Positions 30,715 to 39,372 of a DNA stretch of 44,919 bases are shown here, piece after piece; the first letter of the stretch is position 1, and the number at the start of each line of letters is the position of its first letter. This stretch comes from Halorubrum californiense DSM 19288. GTDB lineage: Archaea; Halobacteriota; Halobacteria; Halobacteriales; Haloferacaceae. The stretch spans positions 9,926 through 54,844 of the forward strand of contig NZ_AOJK01000069.1 in assembly GCF_000336875.1 (NCBI RefSeq), given 5' to 3'. Under the pieces are notes generated by a model. That model worked only from the letters and a program-made list of their open reading frames with translations, made no database searches and was not told the origin of the DNA. A program made the position numbers and the translations under genes.

Positions 30715-33447
30715 TTATCTATTCGACCGTTCGTCGTGAAGATGACATGCGGCGGGGTGACTGCTCTCACCGAGCGCGGGGTTCTCTCGCTCACAGACGC
30801 TCTCGAACGTCCCGCGTAGGATGGCCTCGGCTTCCTCCCAGCGGTCGTTCTTTAGGTGTTCGAAGGAGTCGGAGACGACCGCACGCACCTCTTCAGAGAG
30901 CGGTCCGTCGAAGAAGTACTCGAAGAGCGCCGCGTGGGCACCGCCGTCGGCGACGGCGGTCGGGGCAGAGTCGTTCTCGATCCGGACCTCAGACTCGATG
31001 GCGTCAACGTCGATGTCTCCGGATTCCAGCCGCTGTCGGTAGAACATCACCTCGCGGTACCGCTCTTGCTCGATGTCCAGGTCGGCCGGCGGGATGATCG
31101 ACGGACACCGGGTGCGGAACCGACAGCCGGAGGGCGGGTCGATCGGGGACGGAACGTCCCCCTTGAGGATCGTCCGATCGTCGGTGTCGGCGAGAGGGTC
31201 CGGCTCGGGAATCGCGGACAGGAGCGCCTTGGAATAGGGGGGTTTTGGCGTCTCGAACAGTTCATCCGTCTCGGCGACCTCAACGATCTCTCCGAGGTAC
31301 ATCACAGCAACCCGGTCGGAGATGTGGCGGACGACGCTTAGGTCGTGAGCGATGAACAGGAAGGTGAGCCCGAACTCCTCTTGGAGGTCCTCCAAGAGAT
31401 TGATGATCTGCGCCTGGACGGACACGTCGAGCGCGGACACCGGCTCGTCGGCGACGATGAAGTCGGGGTCGACCGCCAGCGCCCGCGCGATGCCGACCCG
31501 CTGGCGCTGGCCGCCGGAGAGTTCGTGCGGGTAGCGACCGAACTGCCCACGCTCCAGCCCGACCGCGTCCATCAGCTCGAAGGCGCGCTCGCGTCGGCGC
31601 CCCTCAGCGAGGTCGTGGATCTTCAGCGGCTCCATGATCGTCTGGCCGGCGGTCATCCGCGGATCGAGACTCGACATCGGATCCTGGAACACCATCTGCA
31701 TGTCCTTCCGACGTTTGCGGAGGTCCGACTTCGAGAGCGACCCGAGGTCCTCGCCTGCGAACACCACCGTTCCATCGGTCGGCGGGTCCAAGTGGAGGAT
31801 CGCTCGCCCCGCCGTTGACTTCCCGCAACCGGACTCACCGACGAGCCCCAACGTCTCCTGTTCGCGGACGTCGAGGTCGATCCCGTCGACGGCCTTCACG
31901 CTCGGGGCGCCCCCGCCGAACAGCCGGTCGAAGGCGCCGTCCTCCTGCTGGTAATACTTCCGCATCCCGCGGACCTCGACGAGGGGATCACCGATGGCGG
32001 ACCTCGCGCCGGCCTCGACGCCTTCGGTACCGTACGCGGCCTTGTCGAACTCCTCGTGGACGCATTTCGACCGGTGGTCGATGTCGTCCGATCCGTGCTG
32101 GAGGTACGGAATCTCCCCCTCGCGGCACCGCGGCTCGGCCCACGGACAGCGCGGCGCGAAATGGCACCCTTCGGGCATGTCGATCAGGTCGGGGACGTTC
32201 CCCTCGATCGGGGTCAGCCGCTCCTTCTCCTCGGTGGGGATCGACTCCAACAGGGTGTACGTGTAGGGATGACTGGGGTTGGAGAATATCTCCTCTACCG
32301 GGCCCTCCTCGACGATCTCGCCCGCGTACATCACGGCCACGCGGTCGCAGGTCTCGGCCACGACACCCAAGTCGTGTGTGATCATCAGGACGGACATCCC
32401 GAACTCCGCCTGTAGGTCGTCAATCAGATCGAGGATCTGCGCCTGAATGGTCACGTCGAGCGCAGTTGTCGGCTCGTCGGCGATGAGGAGGTTCGGCCGA
32501 CAGGCGAGCGCGATGGCCACGAGCACGCGCTGGCGCATCCCGCCGGAGAACTCATGCGGATAGTCGTTCACGCGCTGTTTCGCCTCCGGGATGCCGACCG
32601 CCTGAAGCATTCTCACGACCTCGTCCATCACCTCGTCGTCGCCGTCGCGGCCCCCGAGCTTCGGGAGGATCTCGCGGATTCCGTTGCCCCACGAGTCCGT
32701 CTTCTGATCACCGTACCGGTGGAGCCGCAGCGACTCGGCGATCTGTTCCCCGACGGTAACCGCCGGATTGAGCGAGGTCATCGGGTCTTGGAATATCATC
32801 CCCATTTCGCCCCCGCGAACCCGACGGACGGCCGACTCGGGAGCTGCTGTCACGTCGACGAGCCCTTCGTCGATCTCGACATCGGTCGGGTCCGCACCGC
32901 CGCGGATCCGTTCGCGCGCGTCGGCATCGAGGAAGACGAAGCCGTCCACGGCGTCGGCGAGCGCCGCCTCGAGGTCGTCCCCAACGGTCTCGGGGTCGGT
33001 GTTGTCCGCGAGGCGACTGGCCGCAGCCCCGAGATCGCTCGCGAGGTCGCCGGGGTCCGCTTCGGCAGAGAGGTCGTCGGCCATCCCCCGAAGCTCCGCC
33101 GGCGTGTCGGAGACGCGTCGGCCGGCACGGAGGTCGCTGCTCACGGCCGCCACCGCGTCGATCAGTTCGGACGGGTACGGGACGTACGCGTCGTCGAATT
33201 CGTCGAGGAGAGAGGCGGCGAGCGCCGGGTCAGCGAGGGTAATCCGACCGCCGGCGATTTCGCCGGGATCGTCGACGAGGTCCATCGCCGAGAGGGCGGT
33301 AACGCTCTTGCCCGACCCGGACTCGCCCACGAGGCCGACGGTCTCGCCGTGTTCGATTGAGAGGTCGATCCCGTCGACGGCTTTGACCGCGCCCCGTTCG
33401 GTCCCGAACTGGGTCCGGAGCGCCGATAGCGAGAGGAGGTCAGTCAC
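30715..33447 (-). CDS. Fused double ATPase of the peptide ABC importer (DppD-DppF)
   Basis: The 910-residue protein joins two complete oligopeptide ATPases. The first has Walker [10 protein letters not shown] (41-49), Q-loop [11 protein letters not shown] (218-228), signature FSGGMRQRV and Walker [13 protein letters not shown], ending with the Cys-rich [13 protein letters not shown] region. The second has [48 protein letters not shown] and FRTRCPS. An insert of about 135 residues (about 72-207, acidic, helical) separates Walker A from the Q-loop of the first half, where the family normally has about 40. A C-terminal tail of about 100 residues is unique. It is the first gene of the operon with its own promoter near 33460. 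Confidence 0.93.
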   Translation of the reverse strand: MTDLLSLSALRTQFGTERGAVKAVDGIDLSIEHGETVGLVGESGSGKSVTALSAMDLVDDPGEIAGGRITLADPALAASLLDEFDDAYVPYPSELIDAVAAVSSDLRAGRRVSDTPAELRGMADDLSAEADPGDLASDLGAAASRLADNTDPETVGDDLEAALADAVDGFVFLDADARERIRGGADPTDVEIDEGLVDVTAAPESAVRRVRGGEMGMIFQDPMTSLNPAVTVGEQIAESLRLHRYGDQKTDSWGNGIREILPKLGGRDGDDEVMDEVVRMLQAVGIPEAKQRVNDYPHEFSGGMRQRVLVAIALACRPNLLIADEPTTALDVTIQAQILDLIDDLQAEFGMSVLMITHDLGVVAETCDRVAVMYAGEIVEEGPVEEIFSNPSHPYTYTLLESIPTEEKERLTPIEGNVPDLIDMPEGCHFAPRCPWAEPRCREGEIPYLQHGSDDIDHRSKCVHEEFDKAAYGTEGVEAGARSAIGDPLVEVRGMRKYYQQEDGAFDRLFGGGAPSVKAVDGIDLDVREQETLGLVGESGCGKSTAGRAILHLDPPTDGTVVFAGEDLGSLSKSDLRKRRKDMQMVFQDPMSSLDPRMTAGQTIMEPLKIHDLAEGRRRERAFELMDAVGLERGQFGRYPHELSGGQRQRVGIARALAVDPDFIVADEPVSALDVSVQAQIINLLEDLQEEFGLTFLFIAHDLSVVRHISDRVAVMYLGEIVEVAETDELFETPKPPYSKALLSAIPEPDPLADTDDRTILKGDVPSPIDPPSGCRFRTRCPSIIPPADLDIEQERYREVMFYRQRLESGDIDVDAIESEVRIENDSAPTAVADGGAHAALFEYFFDGPLSEEVRAVVSDSFEHLKNDRWEEAEAILRGTFESVCERENPALGESSHPAACHLHDERSNR

Positions 33448-33496
33448 TACCGGCGGTACCGCGCCTTACGAAGAAATATCTTTGGGGGCAGTGGAA

Positions 33497-33506
33497 CCTT
33501 TTATCC
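33497..33506 (+). promoter_or_regulatory. TATA box of the gene at 33529
   Basis: ccttttatcc lies 23-32 nt before ATG 33529, as expected for a leaderless haloarchaeal message. An AT-rich box for the divergent ATPase gene (gatatttct on the minus strand) is just to its left. Confidence 0.5.
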
Positions 33507-33528
33507 CGCTACCGGAGCGTCTCCCCGT

Positions 33529-34014
33529 ATGAGCGACCCGACAGGTGACGACGCACCCGCGAACGTACAGGTCGGAGAGGGGTGGTCAGCAGTCATGGAA
33601 GATATGGAAGCGACCGCGGCGGAGTACCGAGAGCGGGGATGGACGACGCTCGAACTCCATCCGGGGGATTCGGTCCTCGTTGACTCGGAGCGCCGGACCG
33701 GTCTCGATGTCGTCCTCCCCGGTCCAGAGTTCGAGGAACTCGAATCGCACGTCGACAGTCGCGGGTTTCAAAACGTCGAGGTGTTCCGGGCGGAGGGCGA
33801 CGAGTTGGTGTACGTGCTCGTCGTCGAACTCGCCCCGGAGAGCGAAGCGGCCGTGTTCATCCCCGCGTACTACGATCCGAGCCAGTCGGCGGAGACGATC
33901 GAATCGGTCAGGGAAGCGGGAGACATCCGACTGTTCTGTCGGCGACTGAACGACGACACCGTACAGTTCGTTCACGACGATCCGGCGCCGTTCCTCCCGG
34001 AACCCATCGAGTGA
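33529..34014 (+). CDS. Haloarchaeal hypothetical protein (DUF7529-like)
   Basis: The 161-residue acidic soluble protein has a conserved-looking core: EYRERGWTTLELHPGDSVLVDSE, VDSRGFQNVEVFRAEGDELVYVLVVEL, FIPAYYDPSQSAETIESV and DTVQFVHDDPAPFLP. I think it belongs to a family seen only in haloarchaea, but the DUF number is from memory. There is no signal peptide. It is divergent from the peptide-importer operon. Confidence 0.65.
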   Translation: MSDPTGDDAPANVQVGEGWSAVMEDMEATAAEYRERGWTTLELHPGDSVLVDSERRTGLDVVLPGPEFEELESHVDSRGFQNVEVFRAEGDELVYVLVVELAPESEAAVFIPAYYDPSQSAETIESVREAGDIRLFCRRLNDDTVQFVHDDPAPFLPEPIE

Positions 34015-34146
34015 ACTCCGCCCCGTGAGTTGCGGCGGCCAAGCGGACAAGGGTCACAGACGCCATGGAGTGTGCGTCGGGTTCCGCGTTGGCATGTATG
34101 GAGCGACGAGAGGAAAACCGTTCTACGAGGTCGGACTCGGCCGTCG

Positions 34147-35187
34147 CTACGGTTTGACCAGCACCTTGATCGCCTCGCGTTCGTCCATCATGCGGTACCC
34201 CTCGTCGACGTCGTCGAGGGCGACCGTCTCGGTGAAGACGGGCGCGGGGTCGAGGGGTCCCTGAAGCACGTCGTCCATGAGTTCCTCGGCGTACGCGCGG
34301 ACGGGGGCGACCCCGCCCGCGAGCGTCACGTTCTGGCCGAACATGCCGAACACGTCGAGGCCCTCGTCTTCGACGCCGTAGGGGACCCCGACGTACCCGA
34401 TCGTGCCGCCGGGACGGACGGCATCGATAGCGGTGTTCATCGCGCTCGCGGCGCCGACGCACTCCATCACGTGGTTCGGCCCGCCGTAGGTGAGTTCTCG
34501 AATGCGCTCGACGGCGGCCTCGCCGCGCTCGGAGACGGTCTCCGTGGCGCCGAACTCCTCGGCGAGTTCGAGGCGGTCCTCGTGGTGGCCGACCGCGACG
34601 ATCCGCTCCGCGCCGAGTCGGCGCGCCGCGAGGACGCCGCAGAGCCCGACCGCGCCGTCGCCGATGACGGCCACGGTCGACCCCGCCTCGACGCCCGCGC
34701 TCACGGCCGCGTGGTGGCCGGTGCCCATCACGTCGGTGAGGGGGAGCAGCGAGCGGAGGGTGTCCTCGTCGTCGGCGTGGCGGTCGGGGACGCGGACGAG
34801 CGTGCCGTCGGCGTGGGTCGACCGGACGTACTCGCCCTGCCCACCGCCGTTGTCGCCGCCCCACGAGTCGCCGTTCTCGCAGGAGGTGTGGAGCCCCTTC
34901 CGGCAGAACTCGCACTCGCCGCAGGAGATCGCGAAGGGCGCGAGCACCCGGTCGCCCGGGGCGACGGAGGTGACGTCGTCGCCGACCTCCTCGACGATCC
35001 CCATCGGCTCGTGGCCGACCGGCGAGCCGGGGTCGCGGTCGCTGTCGCCGCGGTAGAACCACAGGTCGGAGCCGCAGACCGCGGTGTGAGTGACGCGGAC
35101 GATCGCGTCGGTCGGTGCCTCGATCTCGGGGCGGGGTCGCTCCTCGACGCCGATCTCGCCGGGAGCGTTGAACACGGCAGCGCGCAT
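34147..35187 (-). CDS. Zinc-dependent alcohol dehydrogenase (MDR family)
   Basis: The 346-residue protein has the MDR layout: catalytic zinc ligands Cys38 (VCGSD) and His59-Glu60 (GHEPMG), structural zinc cysteines at 89, 92, 95 and 103, and a Rossmann motif VIGDGAVGL. The catalytic domain and cofactor fold are complete, so it should oxidise an alcohol or reduce an aldehyde with NAD(P). The exact substrate is unknown; it resembles threonine/sorbitol-type and Zn-IDH members. ATG 35187 is preferred; the in-frame upstream start adds 9 residues. Confidence 0.9.
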   Translation of the reverse strand: MRAAVFNAPGEIGVEERPRPEIEAPTDAIVRVTHTAVCGSDLWFYRGDSDRDPGSPVGHEPMGIVEEVGDDVTSVAPGDRVLAPFAISCGECEFCRKGLHTSCENGDSWGGDNGGGQGEYVRSTHADGTLVRVPDRHADDEDTLRSLLPLTDVMGTGHHAAVSAGVEAGSTVAVIGDGAVGLCGVLAARRLGAERIVAVGHHEDRLELAEEFGATETVSERGEAAVERIRELTYGGPNHVMECVGAASAMNTAIDAVRPGGTIGYVGVPYGVEDEGLDVFGMFGQNVTLAGGVAPVRAYAEELMDDVLQGPLDPAPVFTETVALDDVDEGYRMMDEREAIKVLVKP

Positions 35188-35261
35188 GCCATCTGCTTCC
35201 GGCGCGCGCGGCAAAAATGAGTGGGTGACGGAACCCGTTCGGGCGAGAATCGGGCGACCGA

Positions 35262-36290
35262 TCAGCCGGCCGTTCCGTTCGCGGGCGGCTGACCGGGGCC
35301 CGGCGGCTGCGTCGGTCCCGACGCCCCGCCGGAGCCGGGCGGCGTCCGGTCGTTCGTCACGAGGAAGTCGGCGAGGTTGCCGATCAGCGCGTCGTTGTCG
35401 GCGCGGCGGGCGTTGTCCGGCGACAGGAAGTCGCTGTCGCCGATCGCGACGACGTCGTCGTTGCGGACCACGAGCGGGGCCTCGGTCGCCGCGCGCGTCG
35501 TCGAGAGCTCGCTACCCGCGATCGGCCGCAGCACGTCGCCGCCGGTCGCGGTCGTGCCGACGGGCGTCGCGGACGGGAACATCGCCCGGTCGACCCCCTC
35601 GGTGAGCGGCGTCTCGCCGGTCGGCTCGGCGTAGACACGCTGGTAGTTCAGGTCGTTCTCGTCCATGTTGTACACGTAACCGGACTCGGTCGTGACATCG
35701 AGCGTCGCGTCGAGCGACGCCGCGCCCGGCTCCGAGTACGCCGCGTCGGGCTCGGTCGCGAGCACGACGTGGCCGCCGGAGTCGACGAACGACTCGATCG
35801 CGTCGAGCTCGTCCGGCTCGTAGTCGGTCCGGAACGTCACGAACGCGTCGGCATCGGCGAGCCGCTCGCCGAGCTGAGTCGTCGTGTCGGCGCCGGGCCG
35901 GGCGGGCCGCCGCTGGTTCGGCCCGGGGACGTACACGCCGACCTCGTGGCCGTTCTCGATGAGCGCGTTCGCCAGCGGCCGGATGTCGCGGTCGGCGACA
36001 CCGCCGCTCCCGAGGCCGAGGATGGCGAGGGGGAACGCCCCGCCCGGGCTCGTCGGTTCCACGCCGGGGTCGACGAGGACGGTCTGGGAGCGCGCCGTGG
36101 CGTCCATCTCGACCGTCGCCTGCCCGGGCGTGTCGTTCGCGATCAGGTCGGGGTTCTGGTAGTGGTCGTTCTGTATCGCCGGGGCGGGCGCTGCGCCGTC
36201 GGCGGTCACGTAACCGGTGAGCGCCGCGCCGCCGGTGACCGCGGCGAGCGTCACGACGAACGCCGCCGCGAGCGTCGGGAGTCGGCTCAC
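35262..36290 (-). CDS. DUF4350 domain-containing exported protein
   Basis: The 342-residue protein has an N-terminal signal/anchor helix (LPTLAAAFVVTLAAVTGGAAL), then a Rossmann-like DUF4350 domain: VGVYVPGPNQ, DADAFVTFRTDYEPDELDAIESFVDSGGHVVLATEPD and DVVAIGDSDFLSPDNA. A Gly/Pro-rich tail ends it. DUF4350 proteins often accompany membrane-protease or MoxR-type loci. The start GTG overlaps the stop of the S49 protease gene by 4 nt, so the two are coupled. Confidence 0.78.
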   Translation of the reverse strand: MSRLPTLAAAFVVTLAAVTGGAALTGYVTADGAAPAPAIQNDHYQNPDLIANDTPGQATVEMDATARSQTVLVDPGVEPTSPGGAFPLAILGLGSGGVADRDIRPLANALIENGHEVGVYVPGPNQRRPARPGADTTTQLGERLADADAFVTFRTDYEPDELDAIESFVDSGGHVVLATEPDAAYSEPGAASLDATLDVTTESGYVYNMDENDLNYQRVYAEPTGETPLTEGVDRAMFPSATPVGTTATGGDVLRPIAGSELSTTRAATEAPLVVRNDDVVAIGDSDFLSPDNARRADNDALIGNLADFLVTNDRTPPGSGGASGPTQPPGPGQPPANGTAG

Positions 36291-37276
36291 GCGCCGACAC
36301 CCCCTGCGAGCCGCCCGGTCGCATTGCCGGTCGCGCCGCCAGACTGAGCCGCGCCGCCGGTCCGGAGGTCGGTCTCGGAGAACCGCTCGATCGTGTCGAC
36401 GTGCGGGACGGCCGGCCAGTGGACGTAGGTGAACCCCATCGGCTCCACGTCCGCGTACCCGGGGTCGTTCGCGTGGATCGCGACGATCCCGGTGTCGGTC
36501 CGGACGAGGAAGGGGATCCCGGAGATCCCGCCCGTCTCGCGGGTGTCGACGGTGTACTCGCCGAGCTCCTCCTCGGTGGCCGCGGCGTGGATCGCCTCGT
36601 TGAGCGAGCCGATCTCGTCGGCGAAGCCGTTCTGGACGGCCTTAGTGCCGAGGTAGACGTCCGCCTTCGCGACCTCCTCGCGGGGCATCTCGAACTCGTC
36701 GCCGCGCTCCGCCATCATCGCGTTGACGAACGTGTCCGCGAGCGTCTGCTGTTGGGCCCACGTCTGCGTCGGGTTGCTCCCGGCCTTGTCGGGGCCGCTC
36801 GGGCCGAGGGGCGTCGACGTCGTCCGGGGCGCGGGGGCGTTCAGGCCGATGCTGCCGACCGTCGAGGTCGGCAGCACGTATATCTCGTCCGCGGGCGCCA
36901 TCGCGTAGTAGCCGCCCGAGGCGCTGATCGACTGGACGCTCGCGATGACGGTCATCTCCCGGCTCGTCCGCTGGACCGCCTTGTACATGCGCTCGGAGGC
37001 GACCGGCGCGCCGCCGGGCGTGTCCAGCTTGAGGACGACCGCGCCGACGGACTCGTTGGCGCGGACGTCCGCGAGTTCGCTCTCGACGTCGTCGGCGAGG
37101 GACGTGGTGACGGGGCCCTCGATCTCGACGACGGCGACGGTATCACTGGGTTCGTTGGTCGCCGCGTACACGCTCGGAGCGAGCACGGCGCCGACCAGAG
37201 CCGCGGCCAGCACGACGACAGCCAACTGCTGTCGCGACGTGAGGGCCGTGGAGGGCTTGTCTGCTGACATTGCCAT
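36287..37276 (-). CDS. sppA: S49 family signal-peptide peptidase (SppA-like)
   Basis: The 329-residue protein has one N-terminal helix (18-38), then the S49 fold: VAVVEIEGPV, VVLKLDTPGGAP, the nucleophile in SISASGGYYA (Ser120) and VGSIG. Lys164 in PDKAGSNPT occupies the place of the general-base Lys of bacterial SppA. It would cleave signal peptides or membrane proteins in the membrane. A TATA box at about 37295-37306 lies about 26 nt before ATG 37276. It is paired with the DUF4350 gene. Confidence 0.88.
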   Translation of the reverse strand: MAMSADKPSTALTSRQQLAVVVLAAALVGAVLAPSVYAATNEPSDTVAVVEIEGPVTTSLADDVESELADVRANESVGAVVLKLDTPGGAPVASERMYKAVQRTSREMTVIASVQSISASGGYYAMAPADEIYVLPTSTVGSIGLNAPAPRTTSTPLGPSGPDKAGSNPTQTWAQQQTLADTFVNAMMAERGDEFEMPREEVAKADVYLGTKAVQNGFADEIGSLNEAIHAAATEEELGEYTVDTRETGGISGIPFLVRTDTGIVAIHANDPGYADVEPMGFTYVHWPAVPHVDTIERFSETDLRTGGAAQSGGATGNATGRLAGGVGA

Positions 37277-37400
37277 CTGGTACGAGCGAGAACTATATGA
37301 TAAAAACAACGAATGCGAGCCGGCGATACCGCTGACGAGCAACCCGCGAAACGGCCGAACGACGGGGGAAGAACCGAACGACCGACGAGACGGGCGCCGA

Positions 37401-37792
37401 CTACGGCTCCAAGACGACGCGGAACCGCGCCGCGTTGTCGGCCATCCGTTCGTACGCCGCGCGCACGTCGTCGAGCGCGTACGTCTCGACCTCCGGGGTG
37501 ATGTCGCGGAGCGCGCTGAACGCGAGGGTGTCCTGCGAGTCGCGGGCGTGCCCCGACCCCCATCCCTCGACGGCCCCGCGCGTGCCGACCAGCTGCTGGG
37601 CGTCGACCGACACGGGTTCGCCCGGGATGCCGGTGATGATCACCGAGCCGTCGATCCCGAGCCCGCCCACGACGGACTCGATGGCGTCGCTCGCGGGGGG
37701 GTCGTGAGGACGACGCTCGCGCCGCCCAGCTCGGAGAGCCGCGCGGCCGGGTCCGCCTCCGGTACGACCGCGGCTCGCATGGTGTCGGCCAT
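37401..37792 (-). pseudogene. Deleted alcohol dehydrogenase relic
   Basis: From ATG 37792 the frame reads ADTMRAAVVPEAD, the start of an MDR alcohol dehydrogenase, then jumps to PAARLSELGGASVVLTTPP, which belongs near residue 220 of the family. After a run of seven C the frame shifts by one or two bases and continues ASDAIESVV, GGLGIDGSVIITGIPGEPV, and EGWGSGHARDSQDTLAFSAL to the natural end. About 200 residues, including all zinc ligands, are missing, so it is non-functional. Confidence 0.78.
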
Positions 37793-37871
37793 ATTGAACC
37801 GCTCCGGTCGAGAGGGAAAAGAACCTGACTGCGACGGCGGTTCGACCGATCGACGACGAGGGCGGCCGCGC

Positions 37872-38954
37872 TCAGATCCCGCCGGCGGCCATCGCGAACA
37901 GCGCGACGGCGATGACCGCGAACAGGGCGCCGACGCCCGCCTTGATCGTCTGCGTGTTCAGCGCCGTCGAGACGTACGGCGCGATCTGGCCGCCGAGCGT
38001 CGTCGCGGGAACGGTCCAGACGACCATGTTCCACGGCGTCGTCGCCAGGTCCATCGTGTGCCCGCCGACCAGGCCGCCGCCGAACACGTGGACGACGGAC
38101 GCCAGCACGGCCGTGGTCGCGACGACGATGTGGTTGGTGCCGATCGCGACGCGGACCGGGACCTGCGTGCGGAGCATCGAGATGATCCCGAGTTCGCCGA
38201 TGCCGAAGCCGGCGAGCCCCTGGAACACGCCGCCGACGCTGTAGTTGAGGAACCGTTCGAGGTAGCCGCCGCGGGAGTAGGTGTAGTCGTCGCCGTCGCG
38301 GTCGACGCGCGTGACCGTGCCGGACTCGTCGGTCTCGACGCCGGCCGGCCCGAGCTTGTTCGCGTCGTCCGGGCGGTCTGCCGACGAGCCGCCGTCGGTG
38401 GCGACCTCCTCGCCGTCGCCTCCCGTCGGATCGCCGTGCCCGAGGTTGGCGCGGAAGAGCAGGTACGAGGCCGCGATGAGCGCGATACCCAAGAGCGCGT
38501 GGAACAGCGGCTCGGGGATGACGAACGAGAGGAGCGCGCCGCCGACCACGAAGGGGACGCCGCCCAACACGAGCGACAGCGAGAGGCGTCGGTCGACGAG
38601 CCCGTACTGGATGAACGCGAGCGACGAGCTCGACAGCCCGAACGACTCGCTGATGAGGCCGATCTTCACGAGCGTCGTCGGCTCTAACGGGTACGCGACG
38701 AGCGGGAACACGAAGATGAGGAACGGCACGAACAGCGCCGACCCGCTGATCCCCACCGTGTTGACGATGGTCGCGCCGGTGACGAACACGAGGAACAGCC
38801 ACCAGTGCTCGGTCCAGTAATCGACCCCGGCGTCGACCGGCGTCGGCGCGAAGGCGTAGACGCCGCCGACGAACAACAGCGGCGCGAGGAACACGACGGC
38901 GTGCTGATAGCGAAGGAACGTGCGCTGGAGACCGTTCGACAGTGAACTACTCAT
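37872..38954 (-). CDS. TauE/SafE family permease
   Basis: The 360-residue protein has about eight membrane helices in two halves: VNTVGISGSALFVPFLIFVFPLV in the first and GGVFQGLAGFGIGELGIISMLRTQVPVRVAIGTNH in the second, the repeated glycine-rich signature of TauE/SafE sulfite/anion exporters. A hydrophilic loop of about 70 acidic residues (about 170-235) separates them. It probably moves an organic or sulfur-containing anion. The TATA box gatataaa (38984-38991) is about 30 nt upstream of ATG 38954. Confidence 0.88.
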   Translation of the reverse strand: MSSSLSNGLQRTFLRYQHAVVFLAPLLFVGGVYAFAPTPVDAGVDYWTEHWWLFLVFVTGATIVNTVGISGSALFVPFLIFVFPLVAYPLEPTTLVKIGLISESFGLSSSSLAFIQYGLVDRRLSLSLVLGGVPFVVGGALLSFVIPEPLFHALLGIALIAASYLLFRANLGHGDPTGGDGEEVATDGGSSADRPDDANKLGPAGVETDESGTVTRVDRDGDDYTYSRGGYLERFLNYSVGGVFQGLAGFGIGELGIISMLRTQVPVRVAIGTNHIVVATTAVLASVVHVFGGGLVGGHTMDLATTPWNMVVWTVPATTLGGQIAPYVSTALNTQTIKAGVGALFAVIAVALFAMAAGGI

Positions 38955-39372
38955 TGAGGCGTGGAACGCGAGTTACGGGGACCGATATAAATTCGTTTTT
39001 ACACGAGATAATCTCGATGAACTATAATCGAATTTAGCAGACCCGCAAAGTGGTAGAGGAAAACTCGCAGTCGGGCGGTTCGGAGACGTTTCCGAACCTC
39101 GAAATGAAAGAACACTGAGAGAAAAGAACCCTTAAATGCGGCCGTCCGTCACCCGCGGATCGAACGATGGCGGGCAGACGAGACGCCGGCGCCCCGCCCG
39201 TCGGAGCGCCGGGAGCGGCGCGCAGTCGAACTGGGAACCCGAGCGGGCCCGTGCGAGCGGGGAGCGGGCGGATACGGGAGTCGAATCGCCGAGTGAGCGC
39301 GGCGAGCCGATCGGTTGAAGCGCTGAGACGGGAGGTACGGGCCGCGCGCCGGACGTCGGGAGGGTCGGGGCG
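38955..39372. other. Intergenic region before the pilus genes
   Basis: The left part (38955-39060) is AT-rich and holds the TauE promoter. A TATA-like cccttaaatg near 39129-39138 is the likely promoter for the rightward pilus operon. From 39167 to 39376 an Arg/Ser/Gly-rich frame of 69 codons overlaps the pilB start by 4 nt (GTGA). Its composition looks non-coding, but the layout would allow a small leader gene. I see nothing else. Confidence 0.45.

Noticed and set aside
36952-38802. A 616-codon minus-strand frame
   Set aside because: It runs out of frame through three separate features (S49 gene, dehydrogenase relic, TauE gene) and has no motif.
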